64,000 nt of DNA from Mycobacterium sp. 236(2023) (lineage in GTDB: Bacteria > Actinomycetota > Actinomycetes > Mycobacteriales > Mycobacteriaceae): positions 186,001-250,000 of the forward strand of contig NZ_JARSBP010000005.1 in the NCBI RefSeq assembly GCF_029623955.1. Direction: 5' to 3'. The position numbers were made by a program, and so were the translations under genes. The notes beneath the pieces are model-generated. The model was given only the letters and a program-made list of their open reading frames with translations. It had not been told where the DNA came from and did not search any database. Below are positions 8,626-16,441 of this stretch, in pieces (the stretch's first letter is position 1; every line of letters begins with the position of its first letter).

Positions 8626-9213
8626 ATGCAGGACTTCACATTCGGCGCCACGCGTTGGCGAACGATCCGCGCCTTCGGGGCGAACCCCCTGGTTCGCGTC
8701 AGCGACCGAATCGAAGCGACAGTGGTGGTTTCAGCTGTTTCGATCTCTGTCCTCGCCGCTCCGGTCGCCGGAGCGGTCGGCACTGCTGTCTATGACGCCC
8801 GCAGTCGGACCTACGCCGCAGAAGCACAAACGGGGCGGACCCACAGTGCGATTGTCGGTGCCACGCGGGGTGGTGACCCAGTCGCCCGCCCCTACTTGGA
8901 CGCCACCATCGTTGACGCTCGCTGGCGATCGGAGGGCGTCGAGCACACCGCGTCCTTCAGCGTGAGAGGTCCAGTCGCAGTGGGTGACCGGGTCGACATC
9001 TGGATAAACGACAAAGGCGAGCGCGGCAGGCCACCACCTCCTCTCCACGCGGCCGTAATCGACGCAGTCGGCGTGGCAGCATCGCTCAGTCTTGTCGTGC
9101 TCGGCACGACGGCGGCGCTCGTCTTGCTGGTGCGGCGGCAGCTTGATCGTCGCCGTGACGCTGACTGGGAACGCGAAATCAGAGACTTGATCCATCGAAC
9201 ATCAGCGGACTGA
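8626..9213 (+). CDS. Rv1733c-like two-span membrane protein
   Basis: A 195-residue protein starting at ATG 8626 with GGAG five bases upstream. It has two hydrophobic spans, one near residues 32-52 (ATVVVSAVSISVLAAPVAGA) and one near residues 145-170 (VGVAASLSLVVLGTTAALVL), separated by an extracytoplasmic loop. The N-terminal RWRTIRAFGANPLVRVSDRIE matches the Rv1733c family, whose M. tuberculosis member is a dormancy-regulon protein. The exact function is unknown. It directly follows the GAF-ANTAR gene and converges with the HtrA gene. Confidence 0.85.
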   Translation: MQDFTFGATRWRTIRAFGANPLVRVSDRIEATVVVSAVSISVLAAPVAGAVGTAVYDARSRTYAAEAQTGRTHSAIVGATRGGDPVARPYLDATIVDARWRSEGVEHTASFSVRGPVAVGDRVDIWINDKGERGRPPPPLHAAVIDAVGVAASLSLVVLGTTAALVLLVRRQLDRRRDADWEREIRDLIHRTSAD

Positions 9214-9257
9214 CTCTATGTCGAATCCTTCGGCTACCAGCAGATTGTCGGATGAGT

Positions 9258-10343
9258 CTAGGAAGGGGCGCGTTCTGCAACTGTGACTGCAATGTCTTGG
9301 GTCTCGCCTCCGCGAAGCACCGACAACTGCACGCGGTCACCCGGTTTGGTGTTACGAAGCCCCGCTATCAGGTCCTCCGCCATCGCGGTTTCCTGACCGT
9401 TCAAAGCAATGATGATGTCGCCGGGTTGAATGCCGGCCTCCGCGGCGGGACTTGGCGTCAGAACCTGCATGGCAACCACACCATCGGTGCGGTCGATTCC
9501 CAGTGTCCGCGCAATCTCAGGAGTCAGGGTAGCGGGCTGAATACCGATAAACGGGTGGCGGACGGTCCCGGTGGTCAGCAGCTGGTCGGCGACGTCGACG
9601 ACCGTCGCGGCGGGGATCGCGAAACCGAGAGATACCGCACCCTCCGTCGGAGGAATGTAGGCCACACTCATACCGACAACTTCTCCCTGCGCATCGAGCA
9701 CCGCACCCCCGGAGTTACCCGGCGAGATGGCGGCATCGGTCTGAATGAGATCTACCAACGGTGCGCCCGTCGAAGCCGACCCCGGAATCTGGCGGTGTAA
9801 TCCCGAGATGATGCCGGATGTGACGGTGGCCGCGAACCCCAAGGGACTACCGATTACTACGGCGAGCTCACCGATGTGGGGCAGCGGCTCCTGAAATGCC
9901 GCTGCCGGCAGGCCTGTGCGGTCGACTTGGATGACGGCGACGTCGGAAATCTCGTCGGCACCACGGACAGTGCCCGAGACCCTCCGACCGTCGGCGAGGG
10001 CTACGGTGACGTCTTGCGCGCCGTCGACTACGTGGGCGTTGGTGACGATCGTGCCGTCGGCCCTATAGACAATGCCGCTGCCCACGCCGCTTTCGGTGAG
10101 CACCGTGACCACCGAGGGTTCGACCCGCCGGACCAATGCCGGCAGATCCGCACCGGCCGCTACCGCCGGCGCCGTCGACATGGGATGGGTCGCGGAGGGA
10201 GTGGCCGATCCGGAGTCGGTCGAGCCGGAATCGGTCGAGCCGGAGTCGGTCGCGCCACTGCATGCGGCGAGGAGGGTGATCACCGTGACGACGAGCAGCC
10301 GCGGTACCCACACCGCGGGCCCTACGGTCGATGTTGTACGCAT
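9258..10343 (-). CDS. HtrA/DegP-like serine protease, predicted lipoprotein
   Basis: A 361-residue trypsin-like protease. The N terminus is a signal peptide ending in the lipobox LLAAC (about residues 24-28), so it should be lipid-anchored outside the membrane. A serine/aspartate linker of DSGST repeats follows. The catalytic triad is visible as His in TNAHVVDG, Asp in DVAVIQVD and Ser in SPGNSGGAVLD. The C-terminal 90 residues are a PDZ domain (QVLTPSPAAEAGIQPGDII). HtrA proteases degrade or refold damaged envelope proteins. The start codon overlaps the stop of a small upstream frame as TGATG. It is shorter than membrane-anchored HtrA (Rv1223) and closer to the PepD/PepA class in architecture. 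Confidence 0.92.
   Translation of the reverse strand: MRTTSTVGPAVWVPRLLVVTVITLLAACSGATDSGSTDSGSTDSGSATPSATHPMSTAPAVAAGADLPALVRRVEPSVVTVLTESGVGSGIVYRADGTIVTNAHVVDGAQDVTVALADGRRVSGTVRGADEISDVAVIQVDRTGLPAAAFQEPLPHIGELAVVIGSPLGFAATVTSGIISGLHRQIPGSASTGAPLVDLIQTDAAISPGNSGGAVLDAQGEVVGMSVAYIPPTEGAVSLGFAIPAATVVDVADQLLTTGTVRHPFIGIQPATLTPEIARTLGIDRTDGVVAMQVLTPSPAAEAGIQPGDIIIALNGQETAMAEDLIAGLRNTKPGDRVQLSVLRGGETQDIAVTVAERAPS
10211..10255. repeat. Three tandem 15-bp repeats in the HtrA linker
   Basis: The unit CGGAGTCGGTCGAGC occurs three times head to tail with one or two changes per copy. On the coding (minus) strand it encodes five-residue repeats (TDSGS), forming the flexible linker between the lipid anchor and the protease domain. 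Its number may vary between strains by slippage. Confidence 0.85.
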
Positions 10344-10669
10344 CAGCTCACTGCCTCCGTTTCACCGCTGACCTCAAAGCGGCCACCATGTGCCGACACT
10401 CCAGGGATAACGTTGCACCCCAACATATTTCGATCTACGTGCATCGTGGTGGCCACATCACCAGACAACGTCGCGACCCCGAGCCTGCGGCCGCAGTGAG
10501 GTGTCTCGTCCGCCCTGGGTAAACACTGTGCCCACTGGTCGGAGCCACAGCGTCGTACCGACAGTTCAAAGTTTCCGTGACGGAGTGGACCTCCGAGGAC
10601 GATGACGTGGGCCGCGTCGCGGTTCAGGCTGATCAACACCCCGGTGCCCACGACGACGGTGGCCGGCAC
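10343..10669 (-). CDS. Small hypothetical protein upstream of htrA (uncertain)
   Basis: A 108-residue frame starting at GTG 10669 and ending in a TGA that shares its last base with the htrA ATG (TGATG), an arrangement typical of translational coupling. The sequence starts with a hydrophobic strand-like PATVVVGTGVLISLN and has several cysteines (RRCGS, AQCLP, PHCGR). I do not recognise a family. No clear ribosome site precedes the GTG. It could be a non-coding stretch that happens to be open in high-GC DNA; the coupling geometry is the only positive evidence. Confidence 0.3.
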   Translation of the reverse strand: MPATVVVGTGVLISLNRDAAHVIVLGGPLRHGNFELSVRRCGSDQWAQCLPRADETPHCGRRLGVATLSGDVATTMHVDRNMLGCNVIPGVSAHGGRFEVSGETEAVS

Positions 10670-10722
10670 ACGTTCCGATTCGACCCGGAGGTTGCTTTGT
10701 CACCGACCATGACGGGACGACG

Positions 10723-11916
10723 ATGACGGTCGGCGATGGTGCCGCAGGATCGGCCGGTCGCAAGCCCGATTCGGATGAATTCAAGGAGCCGGATGACCGG
10801 TCGGTGGGCTACCTGGAGTTGTTCTTCGACCTCGCGTTCGTCTTCGCGATGTCGCAGGTCACCCACCTGATGCTCCACGACATCTCCTGGCAGGGCTTCG
10901 GTCGGGGTGTGCTCGCGCTATTCGCCCTCTGGTGGGCCTGGGTGTGTTACGCCTGGTTGACCAACTTGTTCGAAATCGCGCGCGTGATCCATACGAGTCT
11001 GATGATCGTCGCGATGGCGGCGATGCTCATCGCGGTGACCGCGCTGCCGATCGCGTTCACCACCGGGGCCCTCGTTTTCGCACTCTCATTGTTCGCCGTC
11101 CGTCTTATCAACGCAGGGATGTTCATTGCCTCTGCGTCCCGAGGCGAAGCTGAATTGGCCTCGGCGATCCGCCGACTGGTGCCCGGCCTGCTCGTCGGAC
11201 CGGTCCTGATCGTTACCGGCGCATTTGTCGCATCCCCCTACCGTGAGTTGCTGTGGGTCGCCGCGGCGGTGGCCGACTTCGGCAGCCCCTTGATTGCCGG
11301 AATCAACGGACTATCCGTCGTACCTTCGTATTTCGTCCACCGCCACGGATTGGTCATCATCATCGCGCTGGGCGAGGCAATCATTGCGCTGGGAGCGGGC
11401 GCAATCGAAGATCTGCATCACCCGGGCGTCCTCACCGCTGTAATTCTCGGGGTCCTGATCACCGGTACCCTGTGGTGGACCTACTTCGGCCTCACCACAG
11501 GCGCTGAGGAGCGTTTGCGGCTGACACCCGCCGGCGAACGTGCGCAATTGGCGCGCGACGCCTACAGCTATCTCCACCTACCGTTGGTCGCAGGAATCGT
11601 CTTCTTCGCACTCGGGGCACGGGTTTCGGTGGAAAACATCGACGAGCCGCTACCGCCGCTGCCCGCCCTCGCTCTCACCGGTGGGGTGGCACTGTTCTAC
11701 GCGGGGGAGGTGGCCTACCGGTGGCGTGACCATCACCAGCTAACAGTTGACCGGCTTCTCGCCGCCGCGGCGGCGATCCTGGTGTTTCCGTTGGCGACTT
11801 CTGCCTCTTCCATTGTGTCGCTACTGGCTCTCACCGTGATCGGAGTCGTGCGACTGGCATGGGAATTGTGGCGTAGACCCCAGATCGGAACCGGCACACA
11901 GGAAGTCGTGTGGTGA
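10723..11916 (+). CDS. Low temperature requirement protein A (LtrA) family
   Basis: A 397-residue polytopic membrane protein with about ten hydrophobic spans. The N-terminal signature VGYLELFFDLAFVFAMSQVT is characteristic of the LtrA family, as are LFALWWAWVCYAWLTN and the later HRHGLVIIIALGEAIIALG. LtrA was named from Listeria, where mutants fail to grow in the cold; the biochemical role is not known. The gene is monocistronic, divergent from htrA, with a remnant PPOX gene after it. ATG 10723 was chosen because a nearby ATG at 10709 is out of frame. Confidence 0.9.
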   Translation: MTVGDGAAGSAGRKPDSDEFKEPDDRSVGYLELFFDLAFVFAMSQVTHLMLHDISWQGFGRGVLALFALWWAWVCYAWLTNLFEIARVIHTSLMIVAMAAMLIAVTALPIAFTTGALVFALSLFAVRLINAGMFIASASRGEAELASAIRRLVPGLLVGPVLIVTGAFVASPYRELLWVAAAVADFGSPLIAGINGLSVVPSYFVHRHGLVIIIALGEAIIALGAGAIEDLHHPGVLTAVILGVLITGTLWWTYFGLTTGAEERLRLTPAGERAQLARDAYSYLHLPLVAGIVFFALGARVSVENIDEPLPPLPALALTGGVALFYAGEVAYRWRDHHQLTVDRLLAAAAAILVFPLATSASSIVSLLALTVIGVVRLAWELWRRPQIGTGTQEVVW

Positions 11917-11994
11917 GAACGACGCTCTTGCTGAAACGTCGACGTGACAATCCGGTCGACTCGTGATTTCACCCTGGGGATAGTTGTGCCACCA

Positions 11995-12204
11995 ATGTCG
12001 GATGCCGAGTACCGGGATTTGGTCACCGCGGGGACCCGGACAGCCAAGTGGGCGAGGTGCTGCGCGCCGCCACTCTCAATGCCCGCCGCTATGCCGGGCC
12101 AGCGCGGGCGCAGAAGTACGGCCGGATCAATGGGGCGAAGGGATGCTGCTGGTCCGAATCACCCCGAGAAGGTGGTGTCGGAGAACAACATCACCGGTGA
12201 ATAG
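11995..12204 (+). pseudogene. PPOX-family (pyridoxamine-phosphate-oxidase-like) pseudogene
   Basis: A remnant of a gene that would normally encode about 140 residues. The first 18 codons from ATG 11995 (MSDAEYRDLVTAGTRTAK) match the start of PPOX-type enzymes. About 80 codons are then missing. The C-terminal part follows in another frame (LNARRYAGPARAQKYGRING), then MLLVRIT, then EKVVSENNITGE to the TAG at 12204. At least one large internal deletion and two small frameshifts are needed to explain this. The gene cannot make a functional enzyme. Confidence 0.8.
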
Positions 12205-12308
12205 CAGCGGACGGCAATCATGTCCCCAGCAGCACCGGCACGCGAACCGCAAGTGCGAAGGCCGACACTGATCCAGTTCGCGCCGCCGGAGAGCTGAGAG
12301 CCTTCGTA

Positions 12309-12866
12309 TCAGCTGTGCTGTCGTGCCTTCGCGAACTGGGTCACCATTGCCGCGCAGAAAGCCGGTAGGTCATTGGGTGATCGACTGGAGACGAATTGGC
12401 GATCGATCACGACCTCCTCGTCGACGACGTCGGCTCCCGCTCGCCGGAGGTCGGTGCGGATGCTCGGCCATGACGTGATCCGCACTCCCGCAAGGACATC
12501 CGCTTCTGCGAGAGTCCACGGCCCGTGGCAGATCACCGCGATCGGCTTGCCGGTGGCAGCGAACGCCTTGACGAAGCCGACCGCGTCGGCGTTCATCCGC
12601 AGTTGGTCCGGGTTGACGGTTCCGCCCGGCAACAACAATGCGTCGTAGTCATCGGCGGACACGTCGGCCACCACACGGTCGACCGGAAAGCTTCCAGCGG
12701 CCAGCATGTCGAACTGCCGGGCTTGGATCTCGCCGGGATGCAGCGAGATGATCTCGGTCGTGGCTCCGGCGCCGTGTAGCGCTCCGCGGGGCTGTTCGAG
12801 TTCGATCCGCTCGACGCCGTCGGCGGCCAATATGCCGACGCGCTGTCCCCGAAGTTCCTGTGTCAT
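12309..12866 (-). CDS. DJ-1/PfpI family protein, PfpI protease-like
   Basis: About 185 residues from ATG 12866, which has GGAGA about five bases upstream; a GTG four codons earlier is the alternative. It has the class I glutamine-amidotransferase-like fold of PfpI. The nucleophile elbow is AVICHGPWTL, with the catalytic Cys in the CHG motif, preceded by DALLLPGGTVNPDQL. PfpI-type proteins are reported as stress-induced proteases or deglycases; the precise substrate here is unknown. The small acidic gene upstream on the same strand ends 24 bases before it, so the two are probably co-transcribed. Confidence 0.9.
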   Translation of the reverse strand: MTQELRGQRVGILAADGVERIELEQPRGALHGAGATTEIISLHPGEIQARQFDMLAAGSFPVDRVVADVSADDYDALLLPGGTVNPDQLRMNADAVGFVKAFAATGKPIAVICHGPWTLAEADVLAGVRITSWPSIRTDLRRAGADVVDEEVVIDRQFVSSRSPNDLPAFCAAMVTQFAKARQHS

Positions 12867-12889
12867 CGGATTCTCCACTGCTCGTCGGG

Positions 12890-13132
12890 CTAGGCAGCCT
12901 CGACGACTACAGTGCCGTCGTCTGAGATGGTGACGACAACGTCCAGGTCATCGGAGTCGTCGATGATCGTCAGCAGCTCTATCACGGCAGTGCGCAGTTC
13001 GGGTGCGTCCAAGTTCTGAACGGTTTCGCGGTTGTCCGGGTTGCCTCCGGGCGCGGCAGGAAGGTTGGTGGACTCGCTTCCGCTGGCGGTTTGGGTGTCA
13101 GTGGCGTTCTGGTTTTCCGTGGTATCAGTCAT
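12890..13132 (-). CDS. Small acidic hypothetical protein
   Basis: An 80-residue protein with a polar N-terminal half rich in Thr, Asn, Ser and Gln, and a C-terminal half with alternating hydrophobic and acidic residues (ELLTIIDDSDDLDVVVTI). There is no cysteine, signal peptide or membrane span. I do not recognise a family. Its position just upstream of the PfpI-like gene, on the same strand, suggests a shared transcript in this stress block. Confidence 0.6.
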   Translation of the reverse strand: MTDTTENQNATDTQTASGSESTNLPAAPGGNPDNRETVQNLDAPELRTAVIELLTIIDDSDDLDVVVTISDDGTVVVEAA

Positions 13133-13279
13133 GAGATCAACGGTATTCAGCGATTCGTCGACAGTGGACGGCCCGGCAGGTCTATTCCTGGCACTCGATT
13201 TGGTCCTAGGGAATCACTTCAGGGAAGCCCGGCGCACAACACTTCTCGTTGTATCGATCTGCTGCGCGGGCAAGGTGGT

Positions 13280-13891
13280 TCATTCCGTCCGAGTGGACCG
13301 AAAGACCAATCCGTACTCGTCGAGTGCAACTACGGCGCTTTGGGTCGCCGCGACGGCATCAACCCGGATCGCCGCGGCAGGGCTACGGCTCTTCACCAGT
13401 GCATCGATGTCGCGCCAGATGGTTTGGCTCACTTGCCGTCCCGACCGGTGATCGACAAGCAGGGCCGCACTGACGAATCCGTCGGTTTCGGTCAGCCAAG
13501 GCGTCACGGTGTCTTCGTATCCGGCTATCGCCGCTTCTAGTGCGTCGGGATCCGTCTGATAGACGGTGTGGCGCACGCCCGCACCGCTCTCTTCTCGCCC
13601 CACCCGAATCACGCTGGTCATCCGAAATCGCTCGACCGAGGCGGTGCCGACGGCACGACGAATCGCTTGCTCACGCACGACGCTTTCCACGCGTTCGCTT
13701 GCTCGGAGGGCGTCATGTGAGACCCAGAACGACTCGAGGACCGCGACGGCCAGATCAGGAGACACCTGCAGGGACATGCCTCGTTCGCCAGGCTCTGACT
13801 CCAGAAGCGACCGGCCATCAGAGGCGATGTATGCGAGGGCGTCGTCGATCCGTTCAGGGTCGGCGGTGATGACTGTGTAACGGACATGCAC
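13280..13891 (-). CDS. Putative dimeric alpha-beta barrel protein
   Basis: A 203-residue protein built of two similar halves. The first starts with HVRYTVITADPERIDDALAY and contains the ESEPGERGMSLQV turn; the second begins near RHTVYQTDPDALEAAIAGYE and contains TETDGFVSAALLVDH. Both resemble ferredoxin-like antibiotic-biosynthesis-monooxygenase or EthD-type units, which pair to form a barrel. No catalytic residue can be assigned, and the activity is unknown. The downstream neighbour on the same strand is the small acidic gene; the upstream neighbour is the DJ-1-like gene, which ends 18 bases before this start, so it is probably part of an operon. Confidence 0.65.
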   Translation of the reverse strand: MHVRYTVITADPERIDDALAYIASDGRSLLESEPGERGMSLQVSPDLAVAVLESFWVSHDALRASERVESVVREQAIRRAVGTASVERFRMTSVIRVGREESGAGVRHTVYQTDPDALEAAIAGYEDTVTPWLTETDGFVSAALLVDHRSGRQVSQTIWRDIDALVKSRSPAAAIRVDAVAATQSAVVALDEYGLVFRSTRTE

Positions 13892-13909
13892 CTGTGGCTC
13901 CTTCGTACG

Positions 13910-14635
13910 TCACGACGGCGGGGAGACGGTCGCCATGAGGACGGCAAGCGCGCGTTCGGCCGTCTGCTTCGAGGACGCCGGATTCTGGCCGGTGACAAGG
14001 CGCCCGTCGACCACTACATGCGATTTCCAGGGCGGCCCCTTGTCGAAGGCCGCTCCCTCCTCGCGCAGTCGGGTCTCCAGTAGCCACTTGGCACGGTCGG
14101 CCAGACCCGCTTGGCGCTCTTCCTCATTCGTAAAGGCGGTCATCCGTCGGCCGGCGAACAGCCAGGTGCCATCCTCGCGGCGGCCCGCCAGAAGTCCGGC
14201 CGGCCCATGGCAGACCGCAGCAACGACTCGCCCCGTGTCGAAGAGTTCGACCAAAATTCGGCGCAGCGGTCGACAGTCCGGTAGATCTTCCATCGGCCCG
14301 TGGCCACCCGGAATGAAGACGGCGTCGTAGACGCCGAGGTTGTCGGCGGCGTGTTCCAGCGACGTCGGGGCGGCGAGCTCGTGCTCCAGGGATTCCAGAT
14401 AGTTACACAGCTCGGCGGCTCGTTGTTGGCCGCCGATGCGATCGGGCGCCAGGCTGATCTGATCGACAGTCGGCCGGACGCCACCCGGGGTGGCGATGTC
14501 GGTGTCGACCTCTGCATCGCGAAAGGTGCGGTGGGGTTCGATGAATTCTTCGGCCCAGAAGCCGGTGGGATGGCGGGTGCCGTCAGACAAGGTCCAGTGA
14601 TCGCTGCCGGAGAGCACGATCAGTATTCGAGCCAT
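13910..14635 (-). CDS. DJ-1/PfpI superfamily protein, Hsp31-like
   Basis: About 241 residues. The start was placed at ATG 14635, preceded by AGGAGG seven bases upstream, rather than 24 codons earlier. The protein opens with RILIVLSGSDHWTLSDGTRHP and carries the nucleophile elbow VVAAVCHGPAGLL with the catalytic Cys, plus AVFIPGGHGPMEDLP, typical of Hsp31/YajL-like glyoxalase III or deglycase proteins. These detoxify methylglyoxal or act as chaperones. It is transcribed with the barrel protein, the acidic protein and the PfpI-like gene, making a four-gene stress cluster with two DJ-1 members. Confidence 0.9.
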   Translation of the reverse strand: MARILIVLSGSDHWTLSDGTRHPTGFWAEEFIEPHRTFRDAEVDTDIATPGGVRPTVDQISLAPDRIGGQQRAAELCNYLESLEHELAAPTSLEHAADNLGVYDAVFIPGGHGPMEDLPDCRPLRRILVELFDTGRVVAAVCHGPAGLLAGRREDGTWLFAGRRMTAFTNEEERQAGLADRAKWLLETRLREEGAAFDKGPPWKSHVVVDGRLVTGQNPASSKQTAERALAVLMATVSPPS

Positions 14636-14880
14636 GGGTCGCCTCCTCGCCGAATTGGCCGTCTGCGTCGATATGTTGCCGCCGACGCAGCGCGCGGTCT
14701 TGGACACACCGGTGCGAAAAGTGCCGGCTCCGCTTGTCCTGAGGGCTTTGCCGCGGTTTCGATCTGCCAGAACAGATGGCCCAACGACTCTTACTCACCA
14801 CAGGTTGGTGCGTGGCCACGCAGAAGCGGGCATTGTCCGAGAGCACCACCGTTCTGTGGAATGACATGGAGATGATCTTG

Positions 14881-15255
14881 ATGGATGCTCACGAGTTTTA
14901 TCGCGACGTCGCCGAGCGCGCCATGCTGTCGAAAGGGGAAGCGGCCGATCTGACCCGTGCGGTACTTGAGGCCTTGGCGATGCGAGTCAGCGCCGGCGAG
15001 GTCCGCCACCTGATCCGAGCGCTTCCCGAGGAGCTCGTCGACTCAGTGCGATGGAACAGTAGAGGTCCCAAGCGATTCGACCTGGACGACCTGATTCAGA
15101 GCGTCAGCGCCCGCACCGGCCTGAACAAGACCGAGACTAGGACCGGAGTCGAGGCGGTGCTGTCGACCTTGCGGGAGGCGGTAAACCGCAGGGAGTTCAA
15201 CGACTTTCTGTCGCAGCTGCCTGCGGAGTTCACCGAGCTGCTGCCGTCGCCCTAG
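14881..15255 (+). CDS. DUF2267 domain protein
   Basis: About 124 residues. ATG 14881 has GGAG nine bases upstream; earlier in-frame starts lack one. The sequence has the DUF2267 pattern of two helical repeats: EFYRDVAERAMLSKGEAADL, then ALPEELVDSVRW, and again RTGLNKTETRTGVEAVLSTL followed by FNDFLSQLPAEFTELLP. The family is widespread in actinobacteria and cyanobacteria, often near stress genes, and has no proven function. It is divergent from the DJ-1-like gene. Confidence 0.85.
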   Translation: MDAHEFYRDVAERAMLSKGEAADLTRAVLEALAMRVSAGEVRHLIRALPEELVDSVRWNSRGPKRFDLDDLIQSVSARTGLNKTETRTGVEAVLSTLREAVNRREFNDFLSQLPAEFTELLPSP

Positions 15256-15731
15256 GCGTTAGCCCTATTCGTGGGGTTCGCCTTCACCGCCCCGCCGAGA
15301 GTGCTTTTCGTTCGAGGCTCTTCACAAATATGGGTGTTTCGACATTGTTGTGTTGGTAGATCGCCGCCTGGCTCGCCGTGGCGGCCTGGACAGCGAGACC
15401 AGCCGGCAGTGCGCGGGCGTGACGACCTCACCGACGCTCGCCGAGCCCACTATCGCATTCGACGGTCCGAGAATGCGCTCGCTGATCGGAATGTGACGCT
15501 GCGCCAGTGCACCGCCCGCCGATGGCCGCTCACACCGTCACGCCAGACCCCTCCGGTCGGCAGGACCAACGCCCTTCGAAAGATGCAGGCACCCCGACCC
15601 AACACAATCGCGGGATTCACGCCACGTCCTCCCCCGTTCAGCGATCATCCCAAGGGCTCGTGGTGTGGGCCGCTGCCCACTGTTGCCGTCGCCATCCCGG
15701 GCGGCCGCTGACGAGCGGGAATCTTAGCCGC
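15256..15731. other. Intergenic region, 476 bases, no confident gene
   Basis: Two overlapping plus-strand frames cross this region, but both translate to proline/arginine-rich sequence with no recognisable domain and no ribosome site. It lies between the ends of two convergent genes. It may be a decayed gene. I see no repeat, hairpin or tRNA in it. Confidence 0.5.
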
Positions 15732-16334
15732 TCAAGGCAATTCGGGGGCGGGCAGCGGTAACGGGCTCGCCCCTTCGGGCCGTAACCCGTCGAAGATGAT
15801 CGCCAGGTAGCGCCGCCACAGGTCGGGCGGCGGCTCGGGATGGCCGTCCATCACGTGCACCGGTGCGCACATCAGGAGGAAAACATCTGTTCCGGTGACG
15901 TCGGCGCGGATCGCACCGGCTGCACGGGCGTTGGCCACCAATGTCGCCACTCCGGCATGCACCGCGTCGCGGATCGCGATCACCCTTGCGTCGTTTGCGC
16001 TGTACTTCTGCAGGTAGGTCAGATCGTGCTGGCGCCGTTGGTCGGCGGCAATGGTGAGGAATTCAAGGAGGGCCGCGCCGGGATCACGGGCATCCGCCAA
16101 CCCGTGCAGGGCGTCGGTGAGTGTGACGAGGTGCTCGCAGACAAGGGACGCGATCAAATCCTCTTTGGAGGCGAAGTGCCGGAACACCGTGCCCTTGGCT
16201 ACCCCCGCGCGACGCGCGATATCCGCGACTGAGGCCTCGACGCCGCGTTCAGCGAACACTTCCTCGGCCGCGGCCAGGAGTGCCTCGCGATTGCGCGCGG
16301 CATCGGCACGTAAGGCGCGGGTGGATGAGGTCAC
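15732..16334 (-). CDS. TetR-family transcriptional regulator
   Basis: A 200-residue TetR protein. The N-terminal helix-turn-helix is clear: NREALLAAAEEVFAERG, then VADIARRAGVAKGTVFRHFA, then SKEDLIASL. The C-terminal part is the usual helical ligand-binding domain (type containing LLMCAPVHVMDG). It is divergent from a short-chain dehydrogenase and a hydrolase. Two TGACC-N4-GGTCA palindromes lie in the 107-base gap between them, so it most likely represses both itself and that SDR unit. The ligand is unknown. Confidence 0.92.
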   Translation of the reverse strand: MTSSTRALRADAARNREALLAAAEEVFAERGVEASVADIARRAGVAKGTVFRHFASKEDLIASLVCEHLVTLTDALHGLADARDPGAALLEFLTIAADQRRQHDLTYLQKYSANDARVIAIRDAVHAGVATLVANARAAGAIRADVTGTDVFLLMCAPVHVMDGHPEPPPDLWRRYLAIIFDGLRPEGASPLPLPAPELP

Positions 16335-16352
16335 CCTCGCACACTAGCAAGT

Positions 16353-16366
16353 TGACCGGCTGGTCA
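16353..16366. promoter_or_regulatory. TetR operator 1, TGACC-N4-GGTCA
   Basis: A perfect palindrome with five-base arms (TGACC GGCT GGTCA), 19 bases upstream of the TetR start. The same arms recur 42 bases to the right. Position and symmetry suggest binding by the adjacent TetR protein; this is inference. Confidence 0.65.
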
Positions 16367-16394
16367 TCTTATGCCTACAGTGCGTGAGTCAAGA

Positions 16395-16408
16395 TGACCA
16401 CCCGGTCA
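16395..16408. promoter_or_regulatory. TetR operator 2, TGACC-N4-GGTCA
   Basis: The second copy (TGACC ACCC GGTCA), 42 bases from the first, about four helical turns, so both sites face the same side of the helix. It lies 34 bases upstream of the SDR start and would block its promoter. Confidence 0.65.
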
Positions 16409-16441
16409 TTTTTTCTGCATGCCGAATGCTTTGGAGGACAC

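Noticed and set aside
15271..15711. 146-codon frame in the 15.3-15.7 kb gap
   Set aside because: No ribosome site, no recognisable motif, biased composition; possibly a decayed gene but unsupported.
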